Positions 33,918-43,845 of a stretch of DNA of 64,000 nt are shown here, piece by piece. Every line of letters starts with the position of its first letter. Positions within the stretch are counted from its first letter, which is position 1. The translations under genes and the position numbers were made by a program. The stretch is taken from positions 224,620,975 to 224,684,974 of the forward strand of contig NC_134399.1 of assembly GCF_050003625.1 (NCBI RefSeq). Reading direction: 5' to 3'. The notes under the pieces are model-generated. The model saw only the letters and a program-made list of their open reading frames with translations. It was not told the origin of the DNA and ran no database searches. The DNA comes from Haematobia irritans. Lineage: Eukaryota; Arthropoda; Insecta; Diptera; Muscidae.

Positions 33918-34182
33918 CTTTGAGATTACTGCTTGAAAGATATTTTCTGTAGAGTACTTTGATGTTCTGAGTTAAATTCCGGCCCATTGCTTGTAGTATT
34001 TGCATGCAGTTCGAAAGCAAAAATTCGAAAGTTAGGGTCAGTATTGATTTCCATCCTGACTGTAATGGATACCCACTAGTCTTAGAGGAAGGCATATTAA
34101 ATACGGTCTCCGCATGATGAACCCTTATTTTTACTGGAAGTAGTCACCAAAATAGAGCGGAGACATCTTCATTCCATCTACA

Positions 34183-34376
34183 CTAGGTAAGGTTAGGTTA
34201 GATTAGATGGCAGTCCGATGTATAAGACTCACTTAGACTAGTCAGTCCATTGTGATACCACATTGGTGAACTTCTCTCTTATCACTGAGTGCTGCCCGAT
34301 TCGATGTTAAGCTCAATGACAAGGGTCCTCCTTTTTATAGTCGAGGCATGCTAACTATTGCACCACGGTGGCTCCC
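34183..34376 (-). mobile_element. tRNA-derived SINE, internally deleted
   Basis: Reverse copy: tail 'ggtaaggttaggttag' on the left, then 'tgtataagactcacttagac', 'gttaagctcaatgacaaggg', then directly 'ggcatgctaactattgcacc' and 'acggtggctcccat'. About 130 bp, including the B-box, is missing between 'cctttttatagtcg' and the head. Confidence 0.82.
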
Positions 34377-36344
34377 ATCTTTACTAAGACCCATTTCCGT
34401 GACTACACTATGTTCGCAAGTTTTGCCTTAAACTTCTCGATAGTTGAAAGCTAAATTGATAATTGTTCACCGCGTATTTGTAAGCTTTTTATATCCTTTC
34501 AAAATATTTTTTTTACAGACAACTATTATTGATACATGTATGTATTTGTAAATGTTAAATTTTCATAAATTTTAATTATTGAAAAGTATTTTTGAGTGTA
34601 TTCGTCTTCTTTGTTATTGTTGGACACGGCACATCACTTTCATTGCGTATAACCTATGGAACAGAATAAAGAGGCATTGCGGAAACCCTTACATCAATGT
34701 ACAATGCATTGTTACATTTCCAGAACAATAAAATACGAGGCATCAACTATTCCTAATACTTAAACGTTCACCGACACAAAACGCTGGACCGGAACAATCT
34801 CTCAGAAACACATACACATATTCAGACATGTACCATGTGTAACAAATATAACAAATCAGAGTATTAGCTTAATAGGCCTCAAAGTCAGAGGCCTTGGATA
34901 TTTATTGATGTTTAGAAAAATTAGGCGTAAGAATATTATGGCAACTTACTTGTTATAGGGTGTGTAAATAAGGTGACTGCATAAAAAGAAAAAAAATTTT
35001 GTTGGCCTCAAACAGTTCATTCTTTTACTTTTTCATGTAAATTGCTTCAATCACGAAAATTATAATATTAACGACCGATGTCGATTAAATATTTCCTTTG
35101 TTCATACACTGTTAGAAAAATATGTTTTTCATATGTTCCGATATAAACAAAATGTGTTTCGGGCAATATTTTAAACCACAATATATTTAAGTGCGAACAT
35201 GTAATGTTCCTAAACTAACACTAAATGTTTGGGACATCTATGTTAATATGTTAGAATATATTATGTTTGGGGCATCAATGTTTCATAAAAATCATATGTG
35301 TGAATACAAACATATATAAATTTACAAATTTCGACTAAACATACATATGTTGTGATATTTTATTCAAAGCGACAGAGAGAGTATAGAGAGAAATAGAGAT
35401 TGAAACCGGGAGAGTTGACGAAAGATATCAATATAACACAGCAAAAGAGTCAAAAGAGAACAATTTCTGTGAAACCGCTTGTATGTTGTTTCGGAAAACT
35501 GTTTTATGATAAGGCCAAAAATTTGATATGTTTAAGTCTAAATATTCTTTAATTTGAATAAAGAGAATATACATTCTGAACCAAGAGAATAGACATTTGA
35601 AAAACAAACAGCTTATGTTTTCGCCTTGAGAGCAGCATTTTATGTATGTGTGGACATGTGTTTTGTTTATCATTTTGGCATTATGGGCACAATTTTTTTC
35701 TTGGTTCGTTAAAAGAAATCAGGGGTCTTCATAAAAATAACGAAAGGGCACTATACTCTTTTTAGAGTTGGGACGGTAAAATGAAATAAGGAGGAAATAG
35801 TGAAAAATTACACAGTAAAATGTAAAAAAACAAAGTTTAGTTTCTCTTTATTAAAAAGTAGTCCACGAGGAGTTGACGGACACCATCAAATATAAAAGCG
35901 GGCATTAAGTTCGAGTTTTACAGCTAAAACAATTTAGAAAGTTTATTTTCTTTAAAATGAATTATTAAAGAAAAATAAAAGGAATCTTAGAGCGATGGTG
36001 TTAAATGCTAGTAAAAAACTGTTCACTCCTAAATAAATTTATGTTTATATTATAAAATTATGTATGTATGTTTATACTCGACTCCACGTTCTTCTTTTGT
36101 TAGTTTTTGAATTCCTTCCAAATTTTAAAGTTTTGTACAAAAACAGTTTTTTATTACAAGATTGTTATTTTTGCAATAAAAAATAATATGTTATCCAAAA
36201 ATCTGTAAATTTCGTTTATATCAAGCACTGTTACTGACTATAAATCTTTAATAACACACATTTCGAAGTTTCATTTAAAAAAAAAATAATATAGTATAAA
36301 TATAAATGTGTAAATTAAAAAAAAAAAAAAAAAAACCAAAAAAA

Positions 36345-36422
36345 ATGTTCGGTCGGAGCAGGGATTGAACCCACGACCCTTTGCATGCAAGGCAGACATG
36401 CTAACCACTGCTCCACGTGGCA
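36345..36422 (-). ncRNA. tRNA-like segment (SINE-head relative) inside MITE D
   Basis: On the minus strand: 'gccacgtggagcagtggtta' (A-box-like), 'gcatgtctgccttgcatgca', 'gtgggttcaatccctg' (B-box GGTTCAATCCC) and 'ctccgaccgaacat', followed by T/A-rich tracts. It aligns by eye with the SINE head ('gcatgcctgccttgcatac', 'gtgggttcgattcctg', 'cgaccgaacac') but has no SINE body. Possible anticodon TGC. A short 'aaatgt' repeat flanks it. It is more likely a tRNA-derived insertion than a working tRNA gene. Confidence 0.55.
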
Positions 36423-36537
36423 AACAAATGTATGTTTCTGTTAAATAATGTTATGTTTGCATGGGCTCGTGGGCGCTGCAAACTATGCTATATAAATGTA
36501 ACTTAAAACGATAATTATCTACTGGTGACTATAACAG

Positions 36538-36612
36538 CTACGTAGCCCAGTGGATAGTGTGTTGGCTTACAAACTGTATGGTCCTCGGTTCGATTCTCCG
36601 TGCAGGCGAAAG
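36538..36612 (+). ncRNA. Second tRNA-like segment inside MITE D
   Basis: 'gctacgtagcccagtggata' resembles a tRNA D-arm/A-box, and 'tcggttcgattctccg' contains a good B-box (GGTTCGATTCT). The spacing between them, about 40 bp, is tRNA-like. The acceptor and T stems pair poorly, so a functional tRNA is unlikely. A diverged copy with the same flanks lies at 49987-50060. Confidence 0.5.
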
Positions 36613-37313
36613 GTAAAATTTAAAAAATTTATAAAAGTGAATAATTTCTTGAACATTATTTGTATTACAGAGAAAGGTTCCAATAACTAAAAAATTTCGT
36701 GGAAGTGAAAATTACGAGTATGTTAGGGAATGAGCACAATCGTGTTTGGGAAAAATTCTTCCAAGCATATAATATTTTTGGCTCAAAATGCTTCCAAACA
36801 TATAATATGTTCACATAAAACAAACATATTAATGTTTCGGCAGTATGCAATAATATATGTGCTTCCTGCAAAATATGTTTGGAACATATGTTAAAGAAGC
36901 GATTTTTTTTGAGGGTGTACAATTCATGTACAATTTGTCAATAGAAACTGAAGGACTGTTAAGTTAAATGCTGGATACGGAAGACTTAGGCTGTTTGCAA
37001 AACTCAGTGATTCAACTCCAAACCTTTTTTGCAATGTAGAATATAGACCGGAGGCTTAGAGATTGATCTACAATTCCTGACGAAAAAGATGTCAAGTGTC
37101 TTTATTCTTAAGCTCTCCCCCGGGAAACTGATTTTGAGATAGCGAAGTCTGCTTCCTAGGCCGAAATTCACATTAACTACCTAACGAACGGTTAAACAAA
37201 TGTACAAGACCGCAAGTTAGGTACACTAAAACAACCTATTTACGTGAAGAGAAAACTTCATTTGCCTACAATTTCGTTGATACAAAAAAATTTCTTCCAT
37301 TGTGTATCAATGT

Positions 37314-37524
37314 AAAACAAGTACGTACGTTCGACAGGCTAAATCTTAAATACCCACCATCATGGAACGCATGTTTCTATTGGTCCAAGAAGTTTCATCA
37401 GAAAAATGGCTATACCGAAACATTGATCTATATTTCGCATAAATCCTTTGGATCTAAGGCTATGTCATTTTGGCATAACCAGACTATTCTAACCCAAATC
37501 AGAAGATCGGTTTATATGTGAACG
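37314..37524 (+). mobile_element. DINE-C end fragment
   Basis: Starts 'aaaacaagtacgtacgttcg' and then 'aggctaaatcttaaataccc' and 'accatcatggaacgc', the diverged terminus of a third DINE-like family also seen at 50159, 58290 and 63752. It ends near 'agaagatcggtttatatgtg'. A ~35-bp DINE-B tip ('gtaagaaaagtctaaagtcgg') follows at 37553. Confidence 0.6.
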
Positions 37525-37594
37525 TGATGTGTACAAATAAAATTAATAACATGTAAGAAAAGTCTAAAGTCGGACAGGGCCGACTGTGCCACTA

Positions 37595-40041
37595 CACTGA
37601 GCAAAAAAATTTGCGTGATATTACAGATTACGCAAGCCTAAATTTTAGGATGCGAAATTTACAAAATATTAAGGACAATTTTCTTAAAATAATGAAATTT
37701 TGATTAAAATAAAGATTATAATCTTGGGTTCAACATTTTTATACCCTCCACCATAGGATGGGGGTATATTAACTTTGTCATTCCGTTTGTAACACATCGA
37801 AATATTGCTCTAAGACCCCATAAAGTATATATATTCTGGGTCGTGGTGAAATTCTGAGTCGATCTAAGCATGTCCGTCCGTCCGTCCGTCTGTCCGTCCG
37901 TCCGTCTGTCCGGCTGTCCGTCCGTCTGTGGAAATTACGCTAACTTCCGAACGAAACAAGCTATCGACTTGAAACTTGGCACAAGTAGTTGTTATTGATG
38001 TAGGTCGGATGGTATTGAAAATGGGCCATATCGGACCACGTTTACGTATAGCCCCCATATAAACCGATCCAAAAATTTGGCTTGGGGAGCCTCCCGGAGC
38101 AGCAAAATTCATCCGATCCGGTTGAAATTTGGTACGTGGTCTTAGTATACGGTCTCTAACAACCATGCAAAAATTGGTCCATATCGGTCCATAATTATAT
38201 ATAGACCCCATATAAACCGATCCCCAGATTTGACCACCGGAGCCTCTTGGAGGAGCAAAATTCATCCGATCCGGTTGAAATTTAGTACGTGGTCTTATTA
38301 TACGGTTTTTAACAACCATGCAAAAATTGGTCCATATCGGTCCATAATTATATATAGCCCCCATATAAACCGATCCCCAGATTTGACCTCCGGAGCCTCT
38401 TGGAGGGGCAAAATTCATCCGATCCGGTTGAAATTTGGTACCTGATGTTAGTTTACGGCCTCTAATAACCATGCAAAAATTGGTCCATATCGGTCCATAA
38501 TTATATATAGCCCCCATATAAACCGATCCCCAGATTTGACCTCCGGAGCCTCTTGGAAGAGCAAAATTCATCCGATCCAGTTGAAATTTGGTACATGGTG
38601 TTAGTATATGGTCTCTAACATCCATGCAAAAATTGGTCCATATCGGTCCATAATTATATATAGTTCCCATATAAACCGTCCCCAGTTTTGACGTCCGGAA
38701 CCTCTTGGAGGAGCAAAAGTCATCCGATACGGTTGAAATTTGGTACATTTTGTCAATATATGGCCTCTAACAGCCATGTAAAAATTGGTCCATATCGGTC
38801 TTTAGTTATATATAGCCGATGACTTATTACACAAAAATTGGTCCATATCGCCAAAAATAATCTACCAAAACTTTATTTCCATAGAAAATTTTGTCAAATT
38901 TTATTACTATAGAAAGTTTTGTCAAAATTTCATTTCTATAGAAAGTTTTGTCAAAAGTTTATTTCTATACAAATGTTTGTCAAAATTTTATTTCCATAGA
39001 AAATTTTGTCAAAGTTTTATTTCTATAGAAAATTTTTTAATTTACCAAAACTTTATTTCCATATTTTATTTCTATAGAAAATTTTGTCAAGTTTTTATTT
39101 CTATAGAAAATTTTGTCAAATTTTTATTTCTATAGAAAATTTTGTCAAAATTTTATTTCTATAGAAAATTTTGTCAAAATTTTATTTCTATAGAAAATTT
39201 TGTCAAGGTTTCATTTCTATAGAAAATTTTGTCAAAATTTTATTTCTATAGAAAATTTTGTCAAACTAGATTATATACGTATTTAATCGGCCTTTTTTTG
39301 TTTAATATATACCCCGTATGGGCTAACTTACAATTTAGAAGACAGTGTTAAAAAGTTTTACGATACCTTGCCATCGGCAAGTGTTATCGCAACCCAAGTA
39401 ATTCGATTGTGGATGACAGCCTTTAGTAGAAGTTCCTACGCAATCCATGGTGGAGGGTACATAAGATTCGGCCTGGCCGAACTTACGGCCGTATATACTT
39501 GTTTTTGTTTAATTTAGGACACAAATTTCGTAAATTTGCGTCCGACCTTTAAAGTCACATGTCTTTGAACTAAGACTAATTTTCCTTAAAGTAAAGAAAC
39601 ACATTTTTGATTTAAAGAAAATGTCTTTAAATTAACTGAAATATTGAAACTTTAAATGTAAGATAAAAACGATTCAAATATAGGCTAAGACTTATTTTGA
39701 GTATTTAGCGTCTTTGGTTTAAAGTTTTTTTGTTTTTTTTTTTTTTTTTTGAAATTAAGAAAACATTTCTTACTTTAAAGTATCCGTTATAATTTGGATT
39801 TTTAAACTGACATTTGTTTGTACGTGAGTACCTTTATTAATAAACCTCGAAAAGAGAATGAAAATTTGATAAATGAGATCTGTATCCTAATTGTAATTTT
39901 ATTGGTCCTAGATTTAAAGGCAAATTGGTCGCTACAAAATGTCTTTATTTCAAAGAAGATGCATCTTTGGCTCGGAATCGATACCAAAATCCTTAAGGAA
40001 AGGTCACACTTTTTGGATCCAAGTAAACTATTTTTTGAGTG
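37595..40041 (-). mobile_element. MITE H copy 1, split by DINE-A
   Basis: Pieces 37595-37739 and 39507-40041 form one H element. The first end is CACTGAGCAAAAAAATTTGC after TA, with 'gattacgcaagcctaaattt'. The second piece carries 'aggacacaaatttcgtaaat', 'ctaagactaattttccttaa', 'ttaataaacctcgaaaagag' and the end 'cttttt...ctattttttgagtg'. Copy 2 at 56.5-57.2 kb is the uninterrupted reference in reverse. Confidence 0.8.
37740..39506 (+). mobile_element. DINE-A copy 6 (long form)
   Basis: Same order as copy 2 and almost the same text. The 153-bp units are exactly spaced: 'ccataattatatatag' recurs at about 38189, 38342, 38495 and 38648. The 29-bp minisatellite spans 38875-39265 and is shorter than in copy 2. 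The 3' end from 'ctagattatatacgtattt' to 'gtatatacttgtttt' is almost identical to copy 2, pointing to recent amplification from one source. The minus-strand frame at 37864-38748 is a repeat artefact. Confidence 0.85.
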
Positions 40042-40149
40042 TGTGTATACCAAACCTTTTGATACCATCACAACTCATTCAAGATTTTTTATTGTTTGGT
40101 AGATTGGTAGTATTCTTCATGATTTGGTAGATTTTGCAAAATATTCCTC

Positions 40150-40795
40150 TCCTAGTAAGAGGTATTTTACCAATTTTTATAGAAATAAAATGTTGACAAA
40201 AATGTCTATAGAAATAAAATAAAATTTTGACAAAATTTTCTATGGAAATAAAATTTTGACAAAATTTTCCATGGTAATAAAATTTTCACAAAAAATGCAT
40301 GGAAATAATATTTGCACACAATTTTCTTTCGAAATAAAATTTTGACAAAATTTTCTATGGAAATAAAATTTTGACAACATTTTCAATGGAAATAAAATTT
40401 TGAAAAAAATTTCTATGGAAATAAAATTTTGACAAAGTTTTCTATGTAAATAAAATTTTGACAAAATTTTCTATGGAAATACAATTTTTCTATGGAATTA
40501 AAATAAAGTTTTCTATGGAATTAAAATTTTTACAAATTTTTTTATAGAATTTAAATTTTGACAAAGGAAATAAAATTTTGACAAAATGTTCTTTGTCAAT
40601 ACAATTTTGACAAAGATTTCTATGAAAACAAAATTTTGACAAAAATTTCTATGGAAACAAAAGCTTGACTAAATTTTTCATGGAAATAAAATTTTGACAA
40701 AATTTTCTATGGAAATAAAATATTGACAAAGTTTTCTATGAAAACAAAATTTTGACAAAATTTTCTATGGAAATAAAATTTTGTCAAAATTTTCT
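40150..40795 (-). repeat. 29-bp minisatellite, stand-alone array (left part)
   Basis: More than 20 imperfect copies of 'gacaaaattttctatggaaa' plus 'taaaatttt' (29-bp period). This is the reverse complement of the DINE-A minisatellite unit with one consistent change (ctatgg for ctatag). No DINE-A head or tail is attached. The array stops at a TA where the DD37E pair is inserted and resumes at 43667. Confidence 0.85.
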
Positions 40796-40796
40796 A

Positions 40797-42088
40797 AAGG
40801 GTGATACGGTCAAAATTTGGTCAATATAAACTTGACGTATTTCTTTCAATTTTGCATTTAAAAAACCTGAACACCCCTCATTTTGAAGGTGTGTGTGTAG
40901 AATGTTGCTCCTATTTTTATTTTGGAATTCACTCTTCAGTTGTCAAAATGCCGTCCAAGCAAGAAGAGCAGCGTATCAAAATTTTGCTCGCGCATCGCGA
41001 AAATCAGAGCTACTCGCACGCAAAGCTGGCAAAATCTCTAAAAGTTGCCAAATCAACCGTTACAAATGTAATGAAAGTGTTTGGGGAACGTTTGTCGACA
41101 GCCAGGAAGTCTGGATCGGGGGGAAATCGAAAACCGGAAGCCGCTGAGACGACAAAGAGAGTTGCCGGTAGTTTCAAGCGAAACCCTAACCTCTCTCTCC
41201 GAGATGCCGCAAATAAGCTGGGTTTATCGTCTACAACCGTGCATCGAGCCAAAAACCGAGCCGGACTATCGACTTACAAGAAGGTAGTGACTCCAAATCG
41301 CGATGATAAACAAAATACGACGGCCAAAGCGCGATCCCGGAGGCTGTACACGACGATGCTGACAAAGTTTGACTGCGTGTTAATGGACGACGAAACCTAC
41401 GTCAAAGCCGACTACAAGCAGCTTCCGGGACAGGAGTTTTATACGGCAAAAGGAAGGGGAAAGGTAGCAGATATTTTCAAGCACATAAAATTGTCAAAGT
41501 TCGCAAAGAAATATCTGGTTTGGCAAGCCATCTGTACCAGTGGCTTGAAAAGCAGCATTTTCATAGCTTTCGGGACTGTCAACCAAGAAATTTACGTGAA
41601 AGAGTGTTTGAATAAACGTCTGCTGCCTTTCCTGAAGAAACACGGTTATTCCGTACTGTTTTGGCCGGATTTGGCATCTTGCCATTACGGTAAAAAGGCC
41701 ATGGAGTGGTACGCCGTCAACTAATGCAATGTGCAGGTGGTTCCCAAGGACAAGAACCCTCCCAACACGCCAGAGCTCCGCCCAATTGAGAAATACTGGG
41801 CTATTGTCAAGCGGAACCTAAAGAAGACCAAAAAAAACTGCAGCAGTTCAAGGCAAACTGGCTTTCTGCGGCGAAGAAGGTGGACAAGGTGGCTGTACAA
41901 AATCTGATGGCAGGTGTCAAGCGTGAGGCCCGGCAATTCGGATTTGGAAAAGCGAAAGCCTAACTGAATATTTTTCCTGAATTTTATGCTAATTGAACTT
42001 GAAAAAGAAATTTAATTTGATTTTTTAAATAAACGATTTCACCGATTTACATGCGTTTTCCCTTGACCAAATTTTGACCGTATCACCC
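40797..42088 (+). pseudogene. DD37E Tc1/mariner element b
   Basis: About 1.29 kb with inverted ends (GGGTGATACGGTCAAAA on the left, complement on the right). The transposase reads from the ATG at 40948 (MPSKQEEQRIKILLAHRE): two helix-turn-helix regions ('SYSHAKLAKSLKVAKSTV', 'LSLRDAANKLGLSSTTVH'), 'CVLMDDETYVKADYKQ' (first Asp), 'VLFWPDLASCHYGKK' (second Asp) and, out of frame, 'PELRPIEKYWAIVKRN' (Glu, 37 residues beyond the second Asp when the break is ignored). The DD37E spacing places it with the ITmD37E-type elements of Diptera. A stop after 'MEWYAVN' at 41724 and a later frameshift inactivate it. Confidence 0.92.
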
Positions 42089-42092
42089 ATAT

Positions 42093-42412
42093 CACCCATA
42101 GAAGACGCATTTCCCTAACGTAATATAACGTTTTTTCATTGTCCAAAAGTCGATAAACTTTTCAATGAAGTTCGTATTGTCCTTATAATTAAGTGCTTTG
42201 ACTTAAAAATGGGTATCATAACATGAAAGAAAAAAATTTTGGGCTAAGGTCAACTTGACTTTAATAATTCAGAAAAATTCTTTAATTAATGAAATTGTCT
42301 TTAAATATGTTGTCTTTTTGTATCATGACTACAGAGCAAAAAATCGTTCAAATATAGGACATGTTTTTCAACACTTTTTTTAAAGACGTTTTTTACTTGA
42401 AACATAGCATAA
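42093..42412 (-). mobile_element. MITE E fragment between two DD37E elements
   Basis: Runs from 'catagaagacgcatttccct' to 'ttacttgaaacatagcataa', the middle 60% of an E MITE in reverse. Both tips are missing. It is sandwiched between the right end of DD37E element b and the damaged left end of element c. Confidence 0.85.
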
Positions 42413-43666
42413 AGGGTCAAAATTTGGTCAATATAAACTTGACGTATTTCTTTCAATTTTGCATTTAAAAAATCTGAACACCCCTCATTTTGAAGGTGTG
42501 TGTGTGTGTGTGTGTGTGTAGAATGTTGCTCCTATTTTTATTTTGGAATTCACTCTTCAGTTGTCAAAATGCCGTCCAAGCAAGAAGAGCAACATATCAA
42601 AATTTTGCTCGCGCATCGCGAAAATCCGAGCTACTCACACGCAAAGCTGGCAAAATCGCTAAAAGTTGCCAAATCAACCATTACAAATGTAATTAAAGTG
42701 TTTGGGAAACGTTTGTCGACAGCCAGGAAGTCTGGATCGGGGGGAAATCGAAAACCGGAAGCCGCTGAGACGACAAAGAGAGTTGCCGGTAGTTTCAAGC
42801 GAAACCCTAGCCTCTCCCTCCGAGATGCCGCAAATAAGCTGGGTGTATCGTCTACAACCGTACATCGAGCCAAAAAACGAGCCGGACTATCGACTTACAA
42901 GAAGGTAGTGACTCCAAATCGCGATGATAAGCAAAATACGACGGCCAAAGCGCGATCCCGGAAGCTGTACACGACGAAACCTACGTCAAAGCCGACTACA
43001 AGCAGGAGTTTTATACGGCAAAAGGAAGGGGAAAGGTAGCAGATATTTTCAAGCACATAAAACTATCAAAGTTCGCAAAGAAATATCTGGTTTGGCAAGC
43101 CATCTGTACCTGTGGCTTGAAAATCAGAATTTTCATAGCTTCCGGGACTGTCAACCAAGAAATTTACGTGAAAGAGTGTTTGAATAAACGTCTGCTGCCT
43201 TTCCTGAAGAAACACGGTTATTCCGTACTGTTTTGGCCGGATTTGGCATCTTGCCATTACGGTAAAAAGCCCATGGAGTGGTACGCCGCCAACAACGTGC
43301 AGGTGGTTCCCAAGGACAAGAACCCTCCCAACACGACAGAGTTCCGCCCAATTGAGAAATACTGGGCTATTGTCAAGCGGAACCTAAAGAAGACCAAAAA
43401 AACTGCTAAGGACTAGCAGCAGTTCAAGGCAAACTGGCCTTCTGCGGCGAAGAAGGTGGACTAGGTGGCTGTACAAAATCTGATGGCAGGTGTCAAGCGT
43501 GAGGCCCGGCAATTCGGATTTGGAAAAGCGAAAGCCTAACTGAATATTTTTCCTCAATTTTATACTAATTGAACTTGAAAAAGAAATTTAATTTGATTTT
43601 TTAAATAAACGATTTCACCGATTTACACGCGTTTTCTCTTGACCAAATTTTGACCGTATCACCCAT
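42413..43666 (+). pseudogene. DD37E Tc1/mariner element c
   Basis: The left end is damaged ('aaagggtcaaaatttggtca', losing 'gatacgg'); the right end is intact. The transposase starts at 42569 (MPSKQEEQHIKILLAHRE) with both helix-turn-helix regions. A deletion between two GACG repeats then removes the 'MDDETYVK' block carrying the first catalytic Asp, and a second small deletion follows. The later parts are present: 'VLFWPDLASCHYGKK' and 'EFRPIEKYWAIVKRN'. In-frame stops at 43414 and 43460 add to the damage. A (GT)12-like run near 42498 lies in the 5' leader. Confidence 0.92.
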
Positions 43667-43830
43667 TATGGAAATAAAATTTTAACAAAGTTTTCTAAGG
43701 AAATAAAATTTTGACAAACTTTTCAATGGAAATAAAATTTTGATAAAATTCTCAATGGAAATAAAATTTTGATAAAATTTTCTATGGAAATAAAATTTTG
43801 ACAAATTTTTCTATGGAAATAAAATTATTT
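43667..43830 (-). repeat. 29-bp minisatellite, right part
   Basis: Resumes with 'tatggaaataaaatttt' in the same orientation and phase as the array that ends at 40795, and continues for about five and a half units to 43830. A poly-T/AT tract follows, and one stray unit lies at 43915-43940. Confidence 0.85.
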
Positions 43831-43845
43831 ATTTTTTTATTAGGA

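Larger units (their letters stand above)
35108..36918 (+). mobile_element. MITE D copy 2 (longest), carrying two tRNA-like segments
   Basis: Runs from CACTGTTAGAAAAATATG to GCGATTTTTTTTGAGGGTG, with TA on both flanks. Both arms are full of 'aacatat' motifs. The middle holds 'ccacgaggagttgacggac', 'gcgatggtgttaaatgctag', a minus-strand tRNA-like head near 36345 and a plus-strand tRNA-like stretch near 36538. No transposase frame exists. Other copies are at 26.3, 49.8, 50.26 and 61.56 kb. This is the longest copy and the only one with both termini clear. Confidence 0.75.

Noticed and set aside
36345..36612. Two functional tRNA genes
   Set aside because: A- and B-box-like words are present, but acceptor and T stems pair poorly and both lie inside a transposon. 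They were downgraded to tRNA-like segments.
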